A DNA stretch of 63,304 nucleotides from a virus. The notes beneath the pieces are model-generated. The model saw only the letters and a program-made list of their open reading frames with translations, did no database searches and had not been told where the DNA came from. A program made the position numbers and the translations under genes. The stretch is taken from the IMG/VR virus record IMGVR_UViG_3300042934_000801, positions 1 to 63,304 of that record; one strand, 5' to 3'. Below, piece by piece: positions 8,314-17,500 of the stretch (positions are counted from its first letter, which is position 1; each line of letters begins with the position of its first letter).

Positions 8314-8551
8314 TCAGGCAGCCGCTGCGGCTGACCTGGACGATCAGGCGCGCGGTCGGGTCGCGATGGAACTGGAGTTCGGCGACACCTCGGTCGCGCT
8401 CGGGACCGCTGTCCTGGAGACCCGCAAACCGCTGCCCCGGGCGATCCTCGACGAGGTCGCACGTGGAGCAGCGGACTGGTACGTGAGCGGTACGTATCGA
8501 CAGCTCATTCTGGATGCGGTCGCGCGTCAGAAGAGACAACGCGCGGCGTAG
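8291..8551 (+). CDS. Candidate immunity protein to the EndoU toxin
   Basis: The product is about 86 aa, acidic and helical, beginning VDLITLADQ and containing RVAMELEFGD and VARGAADWYVSGTYRQL. GTG 8291 overlaps the end of the MuF-EndoU gene by 23 bases; in-frame starts at 8198, 8201 and 8267 also exist and none has a clear ribosome site. It is the only gene between the toxin fusion and a strong terminator, which is where an immunity gene is normally found. I recognise no immunity family, so the function is inferred from position alone. Confidence 0.55.
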   Translation: MDLITLADQAAAAADLDDQARGRVAMELEFGDTSVALGTAVLETRKPLPRAILDEVARGAADWYVSGTYRQLILDAVARQKRQRAA

Positions 8552-8569
8552 CCCGCCAGTAGCACAGAG

Positions 8570-8603
8570 AAAACCCCGTGAGCCTTTTGCTCCGGGGTTT
8601 TTT
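8570..8603 (+). terminator. Rho-independent terminator
   Basis: AAAACCCCG-T-GAGC, loop CTTTT, GCTC-CGGGG then TTTTTT forms a 13-bp stem followed by six T. It closes the terminase-to-immunity block and separates it from the scaffold/capsid block. Some read-through, or a second promoter, must feed the capsid genes. Confidence 0.9.
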
Positions 8604-8676
8604 CGTGTGCGCCAAAGACTTCCGCCACTCGGCGGTCGACCCGTCATGGGTTCCATCCCGACATGGGAGAAGCGAA

Positions 8677-9429
8677 GTGTTCGATTTTCCGATCCATCCG
8701 ACCATTGGTTTCCGAGCAATCGGCCTGACCAAGCGCGGCGTTCCGATCTGGCCCGTCATGGGCGCTTCGGAAGAGCACACCGGTCCCGTTCCTGGCGTCC
8801 CTGATGGCGGCGGCGGCGATGGTGGTGCTGGCGGCGATGCAGGCGGTGCAGGCGGTGCAGGCAGCGATTCCGGAGGGGACGGCGACCGGGGTTTCCCGGC
8901 CAACACCCCCATCAAGGACATGACCGCTGATCAGCAGGCCGCGTACTGGAAGTTCCACGACCGGCGCAAGAGCGACAGGCTCGACGCGTACGGCGGGATC
9001 ACTCCCGAGCAGGCCAAGCAGTGGAAGCAGGATGCGGAAAACGCCCGCCTCAACGGTCTCCCCGCCGATCAGCGGGTGATCGAAGAGGCGCGCACGGAGG
9101 CTGCAGCAGCGGCTGCCGTGAAGGAAGCCGAGAAGTGGGCACCCGTGCTCGCACGCGAGGTGATCGGACGGTTCGTCGAGGACAAGAAGAAGCAGGATTC
9201 GATGCTCGCTGTTCTCAATCCGATGGCGTTCATGAAGGACGGCACGTTCGACAGTGACGCGCTCATCGGGCATCTCACCACGGTCTACGGCGCCGGCAAC
9301 GGCGGCACCAACGGTGGTGGACAGCAACAGACCCCGCAGTGGGGTCAACAGGGCGGAACCCCGCCGGCCCAGTCGGGCAAGGAACAAGGAATGGCCGAGG
9401 CGAAGCGCCGCGGCTACGTCAAGGACTAG
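8677..9429 (+). CDS. Capsid scaffolding protein
   Basis: The product is 250 aa. Layout: a short N-terminal region; a glycine/aspartate-rich linker (about residues 45-75); a charged helical middle rich in A, E and K (DRRKSDRLDAYGG, KEAEKWAPVLAREVIGRF); a GN/Q-rich stretch; and a basic C-terminus (EAKRRGYVKD) typical of the capsid-binding end of scaffolds. GTG 8677 is chosen because GGGAG lies 7 bases upstream; earlier in-frame starts fall inside the terminator. It directly precedes the decoration and capsid genes. Confidence 0.82.
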   Translation: MFDFPIHPTIGFRAIGLTKRGVPIWPVMGASEEHTGPVPGVPDGGGGDGGAGGDAGGAGGAGSDSGGDGDRGFPANTPIKDMTADQQAAYWKFHDRRKSDRLDAYGGITPEQAKQWKQDAENARLNGLPADQRVIEEARTEAAAAAAVKEAEKWAPVLAREVIGRFVEDKKKQDSMLAVLNPMAFMKDGTFDSDALIGHLTTVYGAGNGGTNGGGQQQTPQWGQQGGTPPAQSGKEQGMAEAKRRGYVKD

Positions 9430-9438
9430 GAGTCTGCA

Positions 9439-9843
9439 ATGTCGAGTGACATTTCGGTTCGGTCCACGTCATACGCGACGGACGACCGCGCTTGGCTCAT
9501 CGGCCAGCACGGTGTGGACGTCACCCCCAGTGTGACGCTGGACATCTCGAAGTTCACGAAGAACACCCATTACCCCGATGGGTTCATCAAGTCGGGCACC
9601 CCGCTCGGCAAGGTCACCGCGACCGGCCTGTACGGGCCGTACAACGACGCGGCGTCCGACGGCACCGAGGTGTGCGCCGGTCTGCTGTTCAGCTTCGTGC
9701 GCGCCATCGACCCCAGCAACGGCAACACGTTGGTCAAGGTCGGCGGCGCACGGTTCGTGCACGGGGCTGTCAAGGAGTCGAAGTTGCCGATCGCGATCAA
9801 CGCGGCCGGCAAGGCCGACCTGTCCCAGATCATCTGGCTGTAA
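9439..9843 (+). CDS. Head decoration protein
   Basis: The product is 134 aa, resembling lambda gpD-type capsid stabilisers: SDISVRSTSYATDDRAW, IKSGTPLGKVTATGLYGPY, and GTEVCAGLLF are typical of this beta-rich family. It is placed between scaffold and major capsid protein. A weak AGGAG precedes the ATG. It should bind the outer surface of the expanded head. Confidence 0.85.
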   Translation: MSSDISVRSTSYATDDRAWLIGQHGVDVTPSVTLDISKFTKNTHYPDGFIKSGTPLGKVTATGLYGPYNDAASDGTEVCAGLLFSFVRAIDPSNGNTLVKVGGARFVHGAVKESKLPIAINAAGKADLSQIIWL

Positions 9844-9857
9844 GGGAGAGCTGAACA

Positions 9858-10901
9858 ATGGCAATCGTTTTCGACGGCCCGGTCTCCCCGGACGCCCTCA
9901 CCACGTTCATCCGGCAGGTGCCGATCCCGGCAAGCAACGCACTGCAGGCTCTGTTCCCCACTCGGTACTTCGACTCCAATCGGGTCGACTGGGCCGAGCT
10001 GGTGCAGACCAACCGCACCGCGGCCTACCGGTCGTTCGACGGTCTGATCCATGTGTCGAGTCGTGACGCCGGGTCGGGCAAGTACGTCGAGCTGATCCCG
10101 TTCTCCGACTCGCTGAACCAGGGCGAGTACGAGCGGATCGCACGCGAGATCGTCCGTCTTGGCGGCACCAACCGCCAGGCCCAGGTCAACGCGGCGTACA
10201 ACGACGCCGAACGCCTCAAGGGCACGATGGACAACCGCATCGAGCTCGCATGGGGCGATGTGCTGTCCGACGGCAAGCTCACCATCAACGAGGGTGGGTT
10301 CAACGGCGAGGCCGACTACGGCGTGCCGGCCAACCAGGTCACCGCCCCAGCGGGTGCTCTGTGGACGGAAGCCAACGCGGCCACCGCAGTTCCGCTGACC
10401 GATCTGGACACCTGGCAGGAGATCCGGATCGCGAACGGCAACAACATTGCGACCCGGATGCTGACGTCGCGAGTGCGGCTCGGTGCGCTGCGCCGCAACA
10501 AGCAGATCATCGACGCGGTGTTCGGTGCGACCGCCGGCCGCACCGCGGTGTCGATCGACGAGCTGAACACGCTGCTGTCCTCGGAGAACCTGCCGACGGT
10601 GATCACCTACGACTCGACGCTCAACGTCGAGGGCTCGGTGACCCGCGTGCTGCCGCAGGACAAGGTGCTGCTGCTGCCCGAGGACATCGGCTCGCTGGGC
10701 TTCATGGCGTTCGGTATGACCGCCACCGCGCTGGAGCTGGTCGGTTCCGGCAACGTCGACATGTCGTTCGGCGATGCCCAGGGCATCGTCGGCGTGGTCG
10801 AAAAGGTCGGCCCCCCGTACCGGGAGTTCACCTTCGTCGACGCGGTCGGTATGCCGATCCTGTCGAACGCCGGCCTGCTCACGATCGCGGACGTGGCCTG
10901 A
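9858..10901 (+). CDS. Major capsid protein
   Basis: The product is 347 aa, of the lambda gpE-like capsid family with the HK97 fold. Length, position after the decoration gene, and features such as RTAAYRSFDG, KGTMDNRIELAWGDVL, RVRLGALRRNKQIIDAVFG, and the C-terminal EFTFVDAVGMPILSNAGLL fit this family. A good ribosome site (AAGGGAGAG) precedes the ATG. The stop shares a base with the next start. Confidence 0.92.
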   Translation: MAIVFDGPVSPDALTTFIRQVPIPASNALQALFPTRYFDSNRVDWAELVQTNRTAAYRSFDGLIHVSSRDAGSGKYVELIPFSDSLNQGEYERIAREIVRLGGTNRQAQVNAAYNDAERLKGTMDNRIELAWGDVLSDGKLTINEGGFNGEADYGVPANQVTAPAGALWTEANAATAVPLTDLDTWQEIRIANGNNIATRMLTSRVRLGALRRNKQIIDAVFGATAGRTAVSIDELNTLLSSENLPTVITYDSTLNVEGSVTRVLPQDKVLLLPEDIGSLGFMAFGMTATALELVGSGNVDMSFGDAQGIVGVVEKVGPPYREFTFVDAVGMPILSNAGLLTIADVA

Positions 10902-11248
10902 TGGCGCGCCTGGTCAAGCACGTCTCTCTGCGGGATGACACCGGCAATGTGGTGTCGTTCGGTCCCGGTGAGGACGTGCCGGAATGGGCGAGCAAGCGGA
11001 TCACCAACCCGGCGGTCTGGGAGGGCGGCGAAGCCCCCGAGTCCGTGGCCGGCGGTGACACCGGTGGGTCCGATGGGTCCGCAGCCGGCGGCACTCTGGA
11101 GCCCCCGCCGCGCGGTGGCGCCGGCGGCGGCCGGGACGCCTGGGCCGAGTACGCGTCGCACTTCACGGACAAGGTGACCATCACCGAGGACGACAAGCGC
11201 GACGAGATCATCGACAAGCTCGAAAAGGCTGGTGTGCGGGTCGAATGA
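10901..11248 (+). CDS. Small head protein after major capsid (LEM/Rho-N-like C-terminus)
   Basis: The product is 115 aa. The N-terminal region (MARLVKHVSLRDD...PEWASKRITNPAVW) is followed by a Gly/Ser/Pro-rich linker (about 47-80) and a short C-terminal helical motif (KRDEIIDKLEKAGVRVE) that resembles HeH/LEM-type helices. Proteins of this shape commonly follow the capsid gene in actinophages and are thought to be head-associated. The start is a TGATG overlap with the capsid stop. Confidence 0.65.
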   Translation: MARLVKHVSLRDDTGNVVSFGPGEDVPEWASKRITNPAVWEGGEAPESVAGGDTGGSDGSAAGGTLEPPPRGGAGGGRDAWAEYASHFTDKVTITEDDKRDEIIDKLEKAGVRVE

Positions 11249-11691
11249 CCGCCCCCACGCCCGCTGACGGAAAGTTCGTCACGAGCGACGCCGTGATGGC
11301 CCGGTTCGAAGGGATATTCCCTTCGAGCCGGGTCACATGGCTGAAATGGCGCATCGTCGACGTCGAGAACGAACTGCTCGGCGAAGTGCCGTCGCTGCGC
11401 ACCATCGACCTGGACTCCACCGATGAGGCTGTCAAGATCCGGATCGGCCGCGTGCGCTCGCTGATCATCGAGAAGCTGCTCGACCTGTACCGCAACCCCG
11501 ACGGCGCCAGCACCAAGAGCCAGGCCATGGACGGGTTCAGTGAATCCCGTTCATACCAGCAGGGTTCCAGCGAGGGCCGCGGACGCATCGCGTTCACCGA
11601 GGACGAACTGAACCGGGTGCGGCTGCCGAAGCGGCGCCGACCCAAGATCGGCACCTACGGTGTCAGCCCGGCGGGCACATCGTCGTGCTGA
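11245..11691 (+). CDS. Head-to-tail adaptor
   Basis: The product is 148 aa. The helical protein (FVTSDAVMARFEGIFPSSRVTWLKWRI, then VKIRIGRVRSLIIEKLLDLYRNPDG) fits the adaptor (gp6/gp15-like) that docks under the portal. It is first in the block of small connector genes. ATGA overlap with the preceding gene. Confidence 0.72.
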   Translation: MTAPTPADGKFVTSDAVMARFEGIFPSSRVTWLKWRIVDVENELLGEVPSLRTIDLDSTDEAVKIRIGRVRSLIIEKLLDLYRNPDGASTKSQAMDGFSESRSYQQGSSEGRGRIAFTEDELNRVRLPKRRRPKIGTYGVSPAGTSSC

Positions 11692-12008
11692 CGCTGCCGA
11701 ACGCGACCGAGGTGACGCCACAGCGTTCCACGATCGTGTTCGGCGAGAAGACCCCAGTGCCGATGGAACCGGTGATGGTCGGATACCTGCTCGAACCGCC
11801 GAACCCGGTGGTCACCGAATCCGGTGTGCGCTACACGCAGTCAGGCACCTTGTACGCAGAGCGCGGCGCCGACCTGCAGACCGGCGACAAAATCCCGCTT
11901 CCCGAAGGGGTTTTCGGGATCGTCGCCCCCGCCGAACTCGACTACGACCACCCGATGAACGGGCACGACTTCGGCTTCAAACGCCTACGAATCGAACTGG
12001 GAGGGTAG
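11685..12008 (+). CDS. Head-to-tail stopper
   Basis: The product is 107 aa, beta-rich (STIVFGEKTPVPMEPVMVGYLLEPP...LRIELGG), of the size and position of the stopper that closes the channel after packaging. GTG 11685 overlaps the adaptor stop. The assignment is mainly by order and size. Confidence 0.62.
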   Translation: MLTLPNATEVTPQRSTIVFGEKTPVPMEPVMVGYLLEPPNPVVTESGVRYTQSGTLYAERGADLQTGDKIPLPEGVFGIVAPAELDYDHPMNGHDFGFKRLRIELGG

Positions 12009-12010
12009 CG

Positions 12011-12382
12011 ATGAAGTGCAACATTCCGGCCAACCCGAACCCATTCCTGCAGCACTACCTCATGTCTCCGCGAAACTCGGCGGTGATGCGCGAGGCCGGC
12101 CAGACCGTCGCGGGCCTGTACTCGTCGATCGTCGCCCAGGACAGCGGTGCCCTGGCGGCATCCCCGCGGGTGGACCTGGCGCTGGGCGGCATGAAGAACG
12201 ACCGCATCTGCGCCGATGTCGTCGTCGGTGAGGGACTTCCGCGCGGCGGCTACGGCGCCTCGCGCAACTTCGGTATCGGTATCCACCCGAAGTCGGCGAC
12301 CCCGCCGACCCCCTGGATGCCGCAGGCCGCCGAGAACGACCTGCTCAAGACTCTGGCGATCCTGGACGCGATGTCGCGATGA
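12011..12382 (+). CDS. Tail-completion / head-tail joining protein
   Basis: The product is 123 aa, with the ATG at 12011 after GGGAGGG. It contains NPFLQHYLMSPRNSAVMREAG and ends NDLLKTLAILDAMSR. In the standard connector order (adaptor, stopper, gp10-like protein, tail terminator) this is the HK97-gp10-like position. The stop overlaps the next start (ATGA). Family match not certain. Confidence 0.55.
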   Translation: MKCNIPANPNPFLQHYLMSPRNSAVMREAGQTVAGLYSSIVAQDSGALAASPRVDLALGGMKNDRICADVVVGEGLPRGGYGASRNFGIGIHPKSATPPTPWMPQAAENDLLKTLAILDAMSR

Positions 12383-12912
12383 TCTCCTATCCCAGCTGGT
12401 GGAAGGGCGGCCGGTGGGATATCGAACGGCTACTCAGCGACCTGTTCACCTTCGAAGAGAATCCCGCCGCGGCTGATCTGACCAACGTGCGCGTCGAGCG
12501 AATGTTCGTCGCGATCAAGGACCAGGAAGCCCATCTCGCCGCCGGCGGGGGATTCCTACTGGTCCATCGGCGCAGCGGCCGGCTGAACAAGACGACTCGG
12601 CAGTGGACCGACGAGACGATCACCGACCTGGCCACACTCACCGCATCACCCGACGAGTCGATCAAGCTGAACTCGTACCTGACGTCCGTGCTCGAAGAGT
12701 ACGACGAAGGCGGCACCGTCTACCGGTCCACGCCGCACCCCTCTGGTCTCCTGACAACCTTCATGAAAGTTCCGGGTGAAGTTGTTGGGCCGCAATTGAT
12801 TCCGGAACTACTCAGGGATGAACGCATTGTCCCGTCGACATGGGAGATCCACGCCGACAGGCCACGCGGTCTTCCCGACTACCGCGAGGCACTGGGCCTC
12901 GATTCGATGTAA
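12379..12912 (+). CDS. Tail terminator
   Basis: The product is 177 aa. Position immediately before the major tail protein and the mixed alpha/beta content (WWKGGRWDIERLLSDLF; RVERMFVAIKDQEAHLAAGGGFLLVHRRSG) match the ring that caps the tail tube. ATGA overlap with the upstream gene. Confidence 0.7.
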   Translation: MISYPSWWKGGRWDIERLLSDLFTFEENPAAADLTNVRVERMFVAIKDQEAHLAAGGGFLLVHRRSGRLNKTTRQWTDETITDLATLTASPDESIKLNSYLTSVLEEYDEGGTVYRSTPHPSGLLTTFMKVPGEVVGPQLIPELLRDERIVPSTWEIHADRPRGLPDYREALGLDSM

Positions 12913-12924
12913 GGAGAAACCGAA

Positions 12925-13593
12925 ATGGCGCCGACACCTGCACCGTTCACGGCCCGCCGAAACTTGCTGCTCGCCGCACGCAAGCTGGCCGTGATCCAGT
13001 ACGACTACACCGCACCGCTGATCACCACGGTGAAGAACCCCACCACCGGCGCACTGGTGCTGCCGGACAACGGGTTCCCCATCGGCCTGCACTCCAAGCA
13101 GCAGGGTGGCCGGCTCGCGAACGCCCAGACCATCGAGGACATCCGGTCCCACGGTTTCGGCGGCCCGACACGGCAGATCCCCACCGAGCGGGACATTACC
13201 CTCGGCCTGCAGGCGCAGGAGACCCACCGCCGCAACCTGGAAAACCAGTACGGCGCGGACTTCTCCGATGTCGTGCCCGATGCGGCCGGTGGCGTGCATC
13301 TGGATATCCCGGATCTGCCGCTGAACAAGCTGTCGCGCGTCGTGCTGCTCGGCAAGGACGACTGGAACGGCCTGCCGATCTACCTCGCGTGGGTCGGTAA
13401 CCGCGTCAACATCACCGAGACGAGCGAGCAGCAGATCACCGACGCTGCGCTGGTCGATTACCCGTACACGATGAACTTCCAGGGAGAGGACGCCTTCGCC
13501 GAAGGCAACCCGCTGTTCATCGAGATCTTCGGGCCCGGTTGGGCGGCCATCCAGGACGCTGGCACCGACACCGGCTTCGGCGGCGGGTCGTAA
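12925..13593 (+). CDS. Major tail protein
   Basis: The product is 222 aa and forms the tail tube. AAGGAG lies 8 bases before the ATG, as expected for a highly expressed gene. The beta-rich sequence (NLENQYGADFSDV, GKDDWNGLPIYLAWVGNRVN, YTMNFQGEDAFAEGNPLFIEIFGPGW) is typical of actinophage tail tube proteins. It precedes the tail assembly chaperones. Confidence 0.88.
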   Translation: MAPTPAPFTARRNLLLAARKLAVIQYDYTAPLITTVKNPTTGALVLPDNGFPIGLHSKQQGGRLANAQTIEDIRSHGFGGPTRQIPTERDITLGLQAQETHRRNLENQYGADFSDVVPDAAGGVHLDIPDLPLNKLSRVVLLGKDDWNGLPIYLAWVGNRVNITETSEQQITDAALVDYPYTMNFQGEDAFAEGNPLFIEIFGPGWAAIQDAGTDTGFGGGS

Positions 13594-13596
13594 CCC

Positions 13597-14157
13597 ATGG
13601 CTGCTGCGAAGACCCCGCGCCGTCGGTCTCCGGCCACCCTCACGGTGGCCGGGGAGCCGGTCGGTGAATGGGCCAAGGTACTCGCCGAGACCCGCGAGAA
13701 GGGAAAGGCGATCGACCCGTTCCGCGTCACCGCGGATCTGGTGCTGTACCCGCCGACGCCGGAGCGGGCGAAGAAAATGAGTGCGGCGACACTGGCAGCT
13801 CAGGCGGCCATCGCCGCGGCGGCCAGCGCGATCCAAGTGGGTGCCACGCCGGCCGAGGTCCAGGAGATGAACAAGACCATCGAATCCGCGGACACCGCGT
13901 ACACCGAAGGTCTGATCGGCGAGCAGGAACTCCCACTGGTCGACGCGTACTTCGCTGACAAGGGCGAGTGGGAACGCCAGGCATTCATCGAAGCCGTGAA
14001 ACGGCAGTTCCTTCAACTCCCGGACGCGGGTGAGTGCCCCAGCTGTGGACGAGCACTCGATGAGGACGCGGCGGGAAAAGGGCTCGAATCCTCGACTTCA
14101 TCGAGCACTACTGGGATGAACTCGAAGGAGACTTCGCCACTGTCCTCAACGGCGTAG
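13597..14157 (+). CDS. Tail assembly chaperone, short form
   Basis: The product is 186 aa. It bears a basic N-terminus, FRVTADLVLYPPTPERAKKM, and a helical region. This is the in-frame product that lacks the frameshift. Together with the longer fusion it should bind and organise the tape measure during tail assembly. The slippery site lies 26 codons before the stop. Confidence 0.85.
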   Translation: MAAAKTPRRRSPATLTVAGEPVGEWAKVLAETREKGKAIDPFRVTADLVLYPPTPERAKKMSAATLAAQAAIAAAASAIQVGATPAEVQEMNKTIESADTAYTEGLIGEQELPLVDAYFADKGEWERQAFIEAVKRQFLQLPDAGECPSCGRALDEDAAGKGLESSTSSSTTGMNSKETSPLSSTA

Positions 14158-14552
14158 ACGCCCGGGACTGGGCCCACGGCACCCGTCCGTGGTCCCAGTT
14201 CCTGACCTACTGCGACAAGGTCGCCCGCACCGACGGATCCGATGTGTGGGCGGCCCTGCTGCGCGACGAGCGGCACTTCCCGGCATATCAGAAGCACCTC
14301 AAAGAGCAGGTCGACAAAAAGTATCGGCCCGACCTGCGGGGCTTCAGCCGTGAGACAAGAGCCATGCACGACCTCGAAGTCCGAATGACGCTCTTGCACC
14401 GCACGATCGCGAAGAACATGGGCATCCCGCTGCCCGCAGCGCCGGTCTTTCCGGCGGAACTCATCGAGGCCAAGGCCGACGAGGCGTACCTCGATGACCT
14501 GTTCGGCGACATCTACGCGGCCATGCCGAACACGCGACGGCCCAACACCTGA
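13597..14552 (+). CDS. Tail assembly chaperone, -1 frameshift fusion (13597-14079 joined to 14079-14552)
   Basis: Slippage by -1 at GGGAAAA joins the first chaperone frame to a second frame that reads on as ARILDFIEHYWDELEGDF and ends at 14552 (MPNTRRPNT), a product of about 318 aa. The second frame has no convincing start of its own. A gpG/gpGT-type frameshift just before the tape measure gene is conserved in tailed phages. Confidence 0.88.
14073..14079 (+). other. Programmed -1 ribosomal frameshift site (GGGAAAA)
   Basis: In the chaperone frame the codons read G GGA AAA, a canonical X XXY YYZ heptamer; after a -1 slip the ribosome re-reads base 14079 and enters the downstream frame. It lies 79 bases before the zero-frame stop. 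Confidence 0.9.
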
Positions 14553-14570
14553 CGATCGGAAGGGAGGCGA

Positions 14571-17500
14571 ATGCCTGACTACAGCGCCGGCACAGCGAGT
14601 GTGCGCATTCGCCCGAACGCCGATGACTTCGTTCGCGACCTCAACGCGAAGCTGAAGGCGGTCAAGGATCCCGGCTACCCGATCAGCGTGTCGGCGAACA
14701 CCGGTCAGGCGTCGGCCGACATCAAGCGGTTCCGTGATGTCGAGTCCCGCAACGGGATGAAGCTGGGTGTCGACGTGGCGCTGGGCCAGGCACAGGCCGA
14801 CATGGCGGCGTTCCGTGCCCGCCAGCGCGCCGACGGTCTCACGATCAAGGTCGATGCGGACACGAAGTCGGCTGACAACCAGCTCTCGGCGTTGCAGCGC
14901 CGCCTGAGCACGTTGGCGTCTGGCCGGGATGCTCTGCGCCTGAACATCGGTGCCGGTCTGCTCGGCAGTGTGCAGCCGGCGGTGGCCGGTCTGGCTTCGG
15001 TCGCGGCCGGTCTGCAGCAGGTGTCTGGCGCCGCGCTCGCGGTGCCGGGCGCGATCGCCGGCGCGGCCGCGAGCATCGGCACGCTGGCGTTCGGCCTGTC
15101 GGGGATCTCGGACGCGTACAAGGCGGTGTCCGACGCGTCGGAGTCGGCGGGCAAGGACCAGGCGGCGTCCGCTCGGCAGGCCGCGCAGGCGTCGAACACT
15201 CTGCGCAACGCGGTCGTCGATGAGGCGCAAGCACGCAAGGACGTCGCCGAAGCCACCCGCGATGCCCGGAATGAACTGCGGGATCTGCACACCGAGATGC
15301 GCGGCGGCCTGATCAACGAGTCGCGGGCCATCCTGCAGGCACAGCAGGCGCGCGAGCGGTTTGCCAAGGGCGATTACACCGACCAGCGCGACGCTCTGCT
15401 CGACATCGCCGAAGCCGACCAGCGGGTGCTGGAGGTCCGGCAGCGCAACGCCGACAAGGCTGTGGACCTGGCGCAGGCGCAGCGCGAGGGTGTCGCGGGT
15501 TCCGATCAGGTGGTCGCGGCCAACGAGCGGCTGGTCCGGTCGCAGCAGCAGGTCGCCGACGCTCAGATGGGCGCCGCCGAGGCCGCCACGTCGATGGGCG
15601 CCGCGCAGGAAAAAGCCATGCAGGAAATGGCCAAGCTGAGCCCGAGCGCGCAGAAGTTTGTCCAGACGCTGGTCGACATGAAGCCGCAGTTCGCCGAGTT
15701 CCGCGCTGCGGCAGCCGAACCGCTGCTGGAGGGCAAGGACGTCGAGTTCCGCAACTTCTACGAGAAAGTCGCGCCGAGCTTCAAGACGGGCATGGGCGAG
15801 ATCGCCGGCGCCTGGAACGACAACATCACTGCGCTGACTGAGTCGCTGGGTTCGGACACCGGTGTCGGGTTCATCGACCGGATACTCGGCAACACCGGTG
15901 ACGCGCAGTCCCGGCTGACCAAGGCCGTCGACCCTGTCGTTCGCGTGATCGGCACGTTATCGGCGGCCGGCTCGGATGTCCTGCCCCGTCTGGCCGACGC
16001 GACCGGCCGCTTCGCCGACCGGCTGGCCGACGCGCTAACCGAGGCCGACAAGGACGGCTCGCTCGACGCGATGATCAACCGCGGTCTCGACGGGCTGACG
16101 AGCCTTGGCCGCACCACCGTGAGCTTCGGCAAGTCGCTCAATGCGATCACTTCGTCGGCGGGCGGCGGTTCATTCCTGCAGTGGCTGGAGACCAGCACCG
16201 ACCGGATGCAGAAGTTCCTCAACTCGGCCGAGGGCAAGAACAAGATCCGCGAGTACCTGGCCGATGGCCGCGACCTGGCGCAGAAGATCGGCGAGGCGCT
16301 GAGCAAGCTGCCCGGCGCGTTGGCCGGCGTGCAGGACGCGGCGCAAACCTACCTCGGCGGCGCGCTGGTGATCGTGCGCGAACTGGCCGCGCTGATGGGC
16401 GAGCATCCCGACCTCGTGAAGACGGTCGTCGCGGCATACCTGACGTGGAAGACGGTCACCCCGATCGTGCAGGGCGTCGGCGGACTGCTGACCGGAATGT
16501 CGACGAGCCTGGTGGCGTTGGGTACCGGCTTCTCCGACACCCGAAAGAAGGCCAGCGACGAATTCGGTGTCATCCAAAAGAGATTCGACGATGCAGGTGG
16601 GCCGAAAGGGCTCGGCAAGTTCTCCGGCGCGCTGGCCGCGCTCGGCGCCGCGGCCGGCCCGTTCGGCCTGCTCGCTGGCACGATCGCCTCCGTCGCTATC
16701 CCAGCGCTGATGAACCTGAAGACCGCGCACGAGGAAGCCGCCGAAAAGGTCGGAGACCTCAACCAACGCGAGCTGGAGCTTGAGCAGACGCTCGACCGCG
16801 TCACCGGCAAGATGACCGCCCAGAGCCGCGACTCACTGCTGCAGCAGGCGCAGGACTTCGCGCCGAAGGGACCCGGGGCGGGCATACCCGGCATCAGCGA
16901 GGGTAACGCGCTCGCGGCCGCCACATCGTTGGGCATCAACCCGAAGACCTACGGCGACGCACTGACAGGCAACGGCGCTGCGCAGCAACAGGTTCGGGAC
17001 ATCCTGTCCAAGAACAACCTGGTGCCCGAGTTCCAGGCGAACGCGCAGCTCACCGGCGATGCGAACTTCCTTTCGAACATCACCGGTGGCTCGATAACCC
17101 AGGACAAGTTGATCAGTGCTCTGCTCGGTGATACCAAGGCCATCGAGGAGTTCACCGCGGCGCTGGAAAAGGCAGAGCTGGGCGCGACCGAAGAACAGTC
17201 GCAGCGGCTCGCCGGGCTCGATCTGGCGTCTATCTCGCAGCGGCTGTCTGACACCGGCAGGGCATCGGTGCTCGCCGGCGGCGCGCTGAACTACCTCACC
17301 AGCCCGATCGCGCCGGCACAGCAGTCAGTGGTGGAGCGCAACCAGGCGAACTACGGCCGGTTCCGGCTGACCGACGCTGGGCGAGGATTCTTCGGCGGCG
17401 ACCTGCAGGTGACGTCGTCGGGTTCGGACTACTCGATCGTCGCCCCGGCAATGACACCAGGATTGCAGGCGTCGTTGCAGGCATCCCAGCTGGAGCACAA

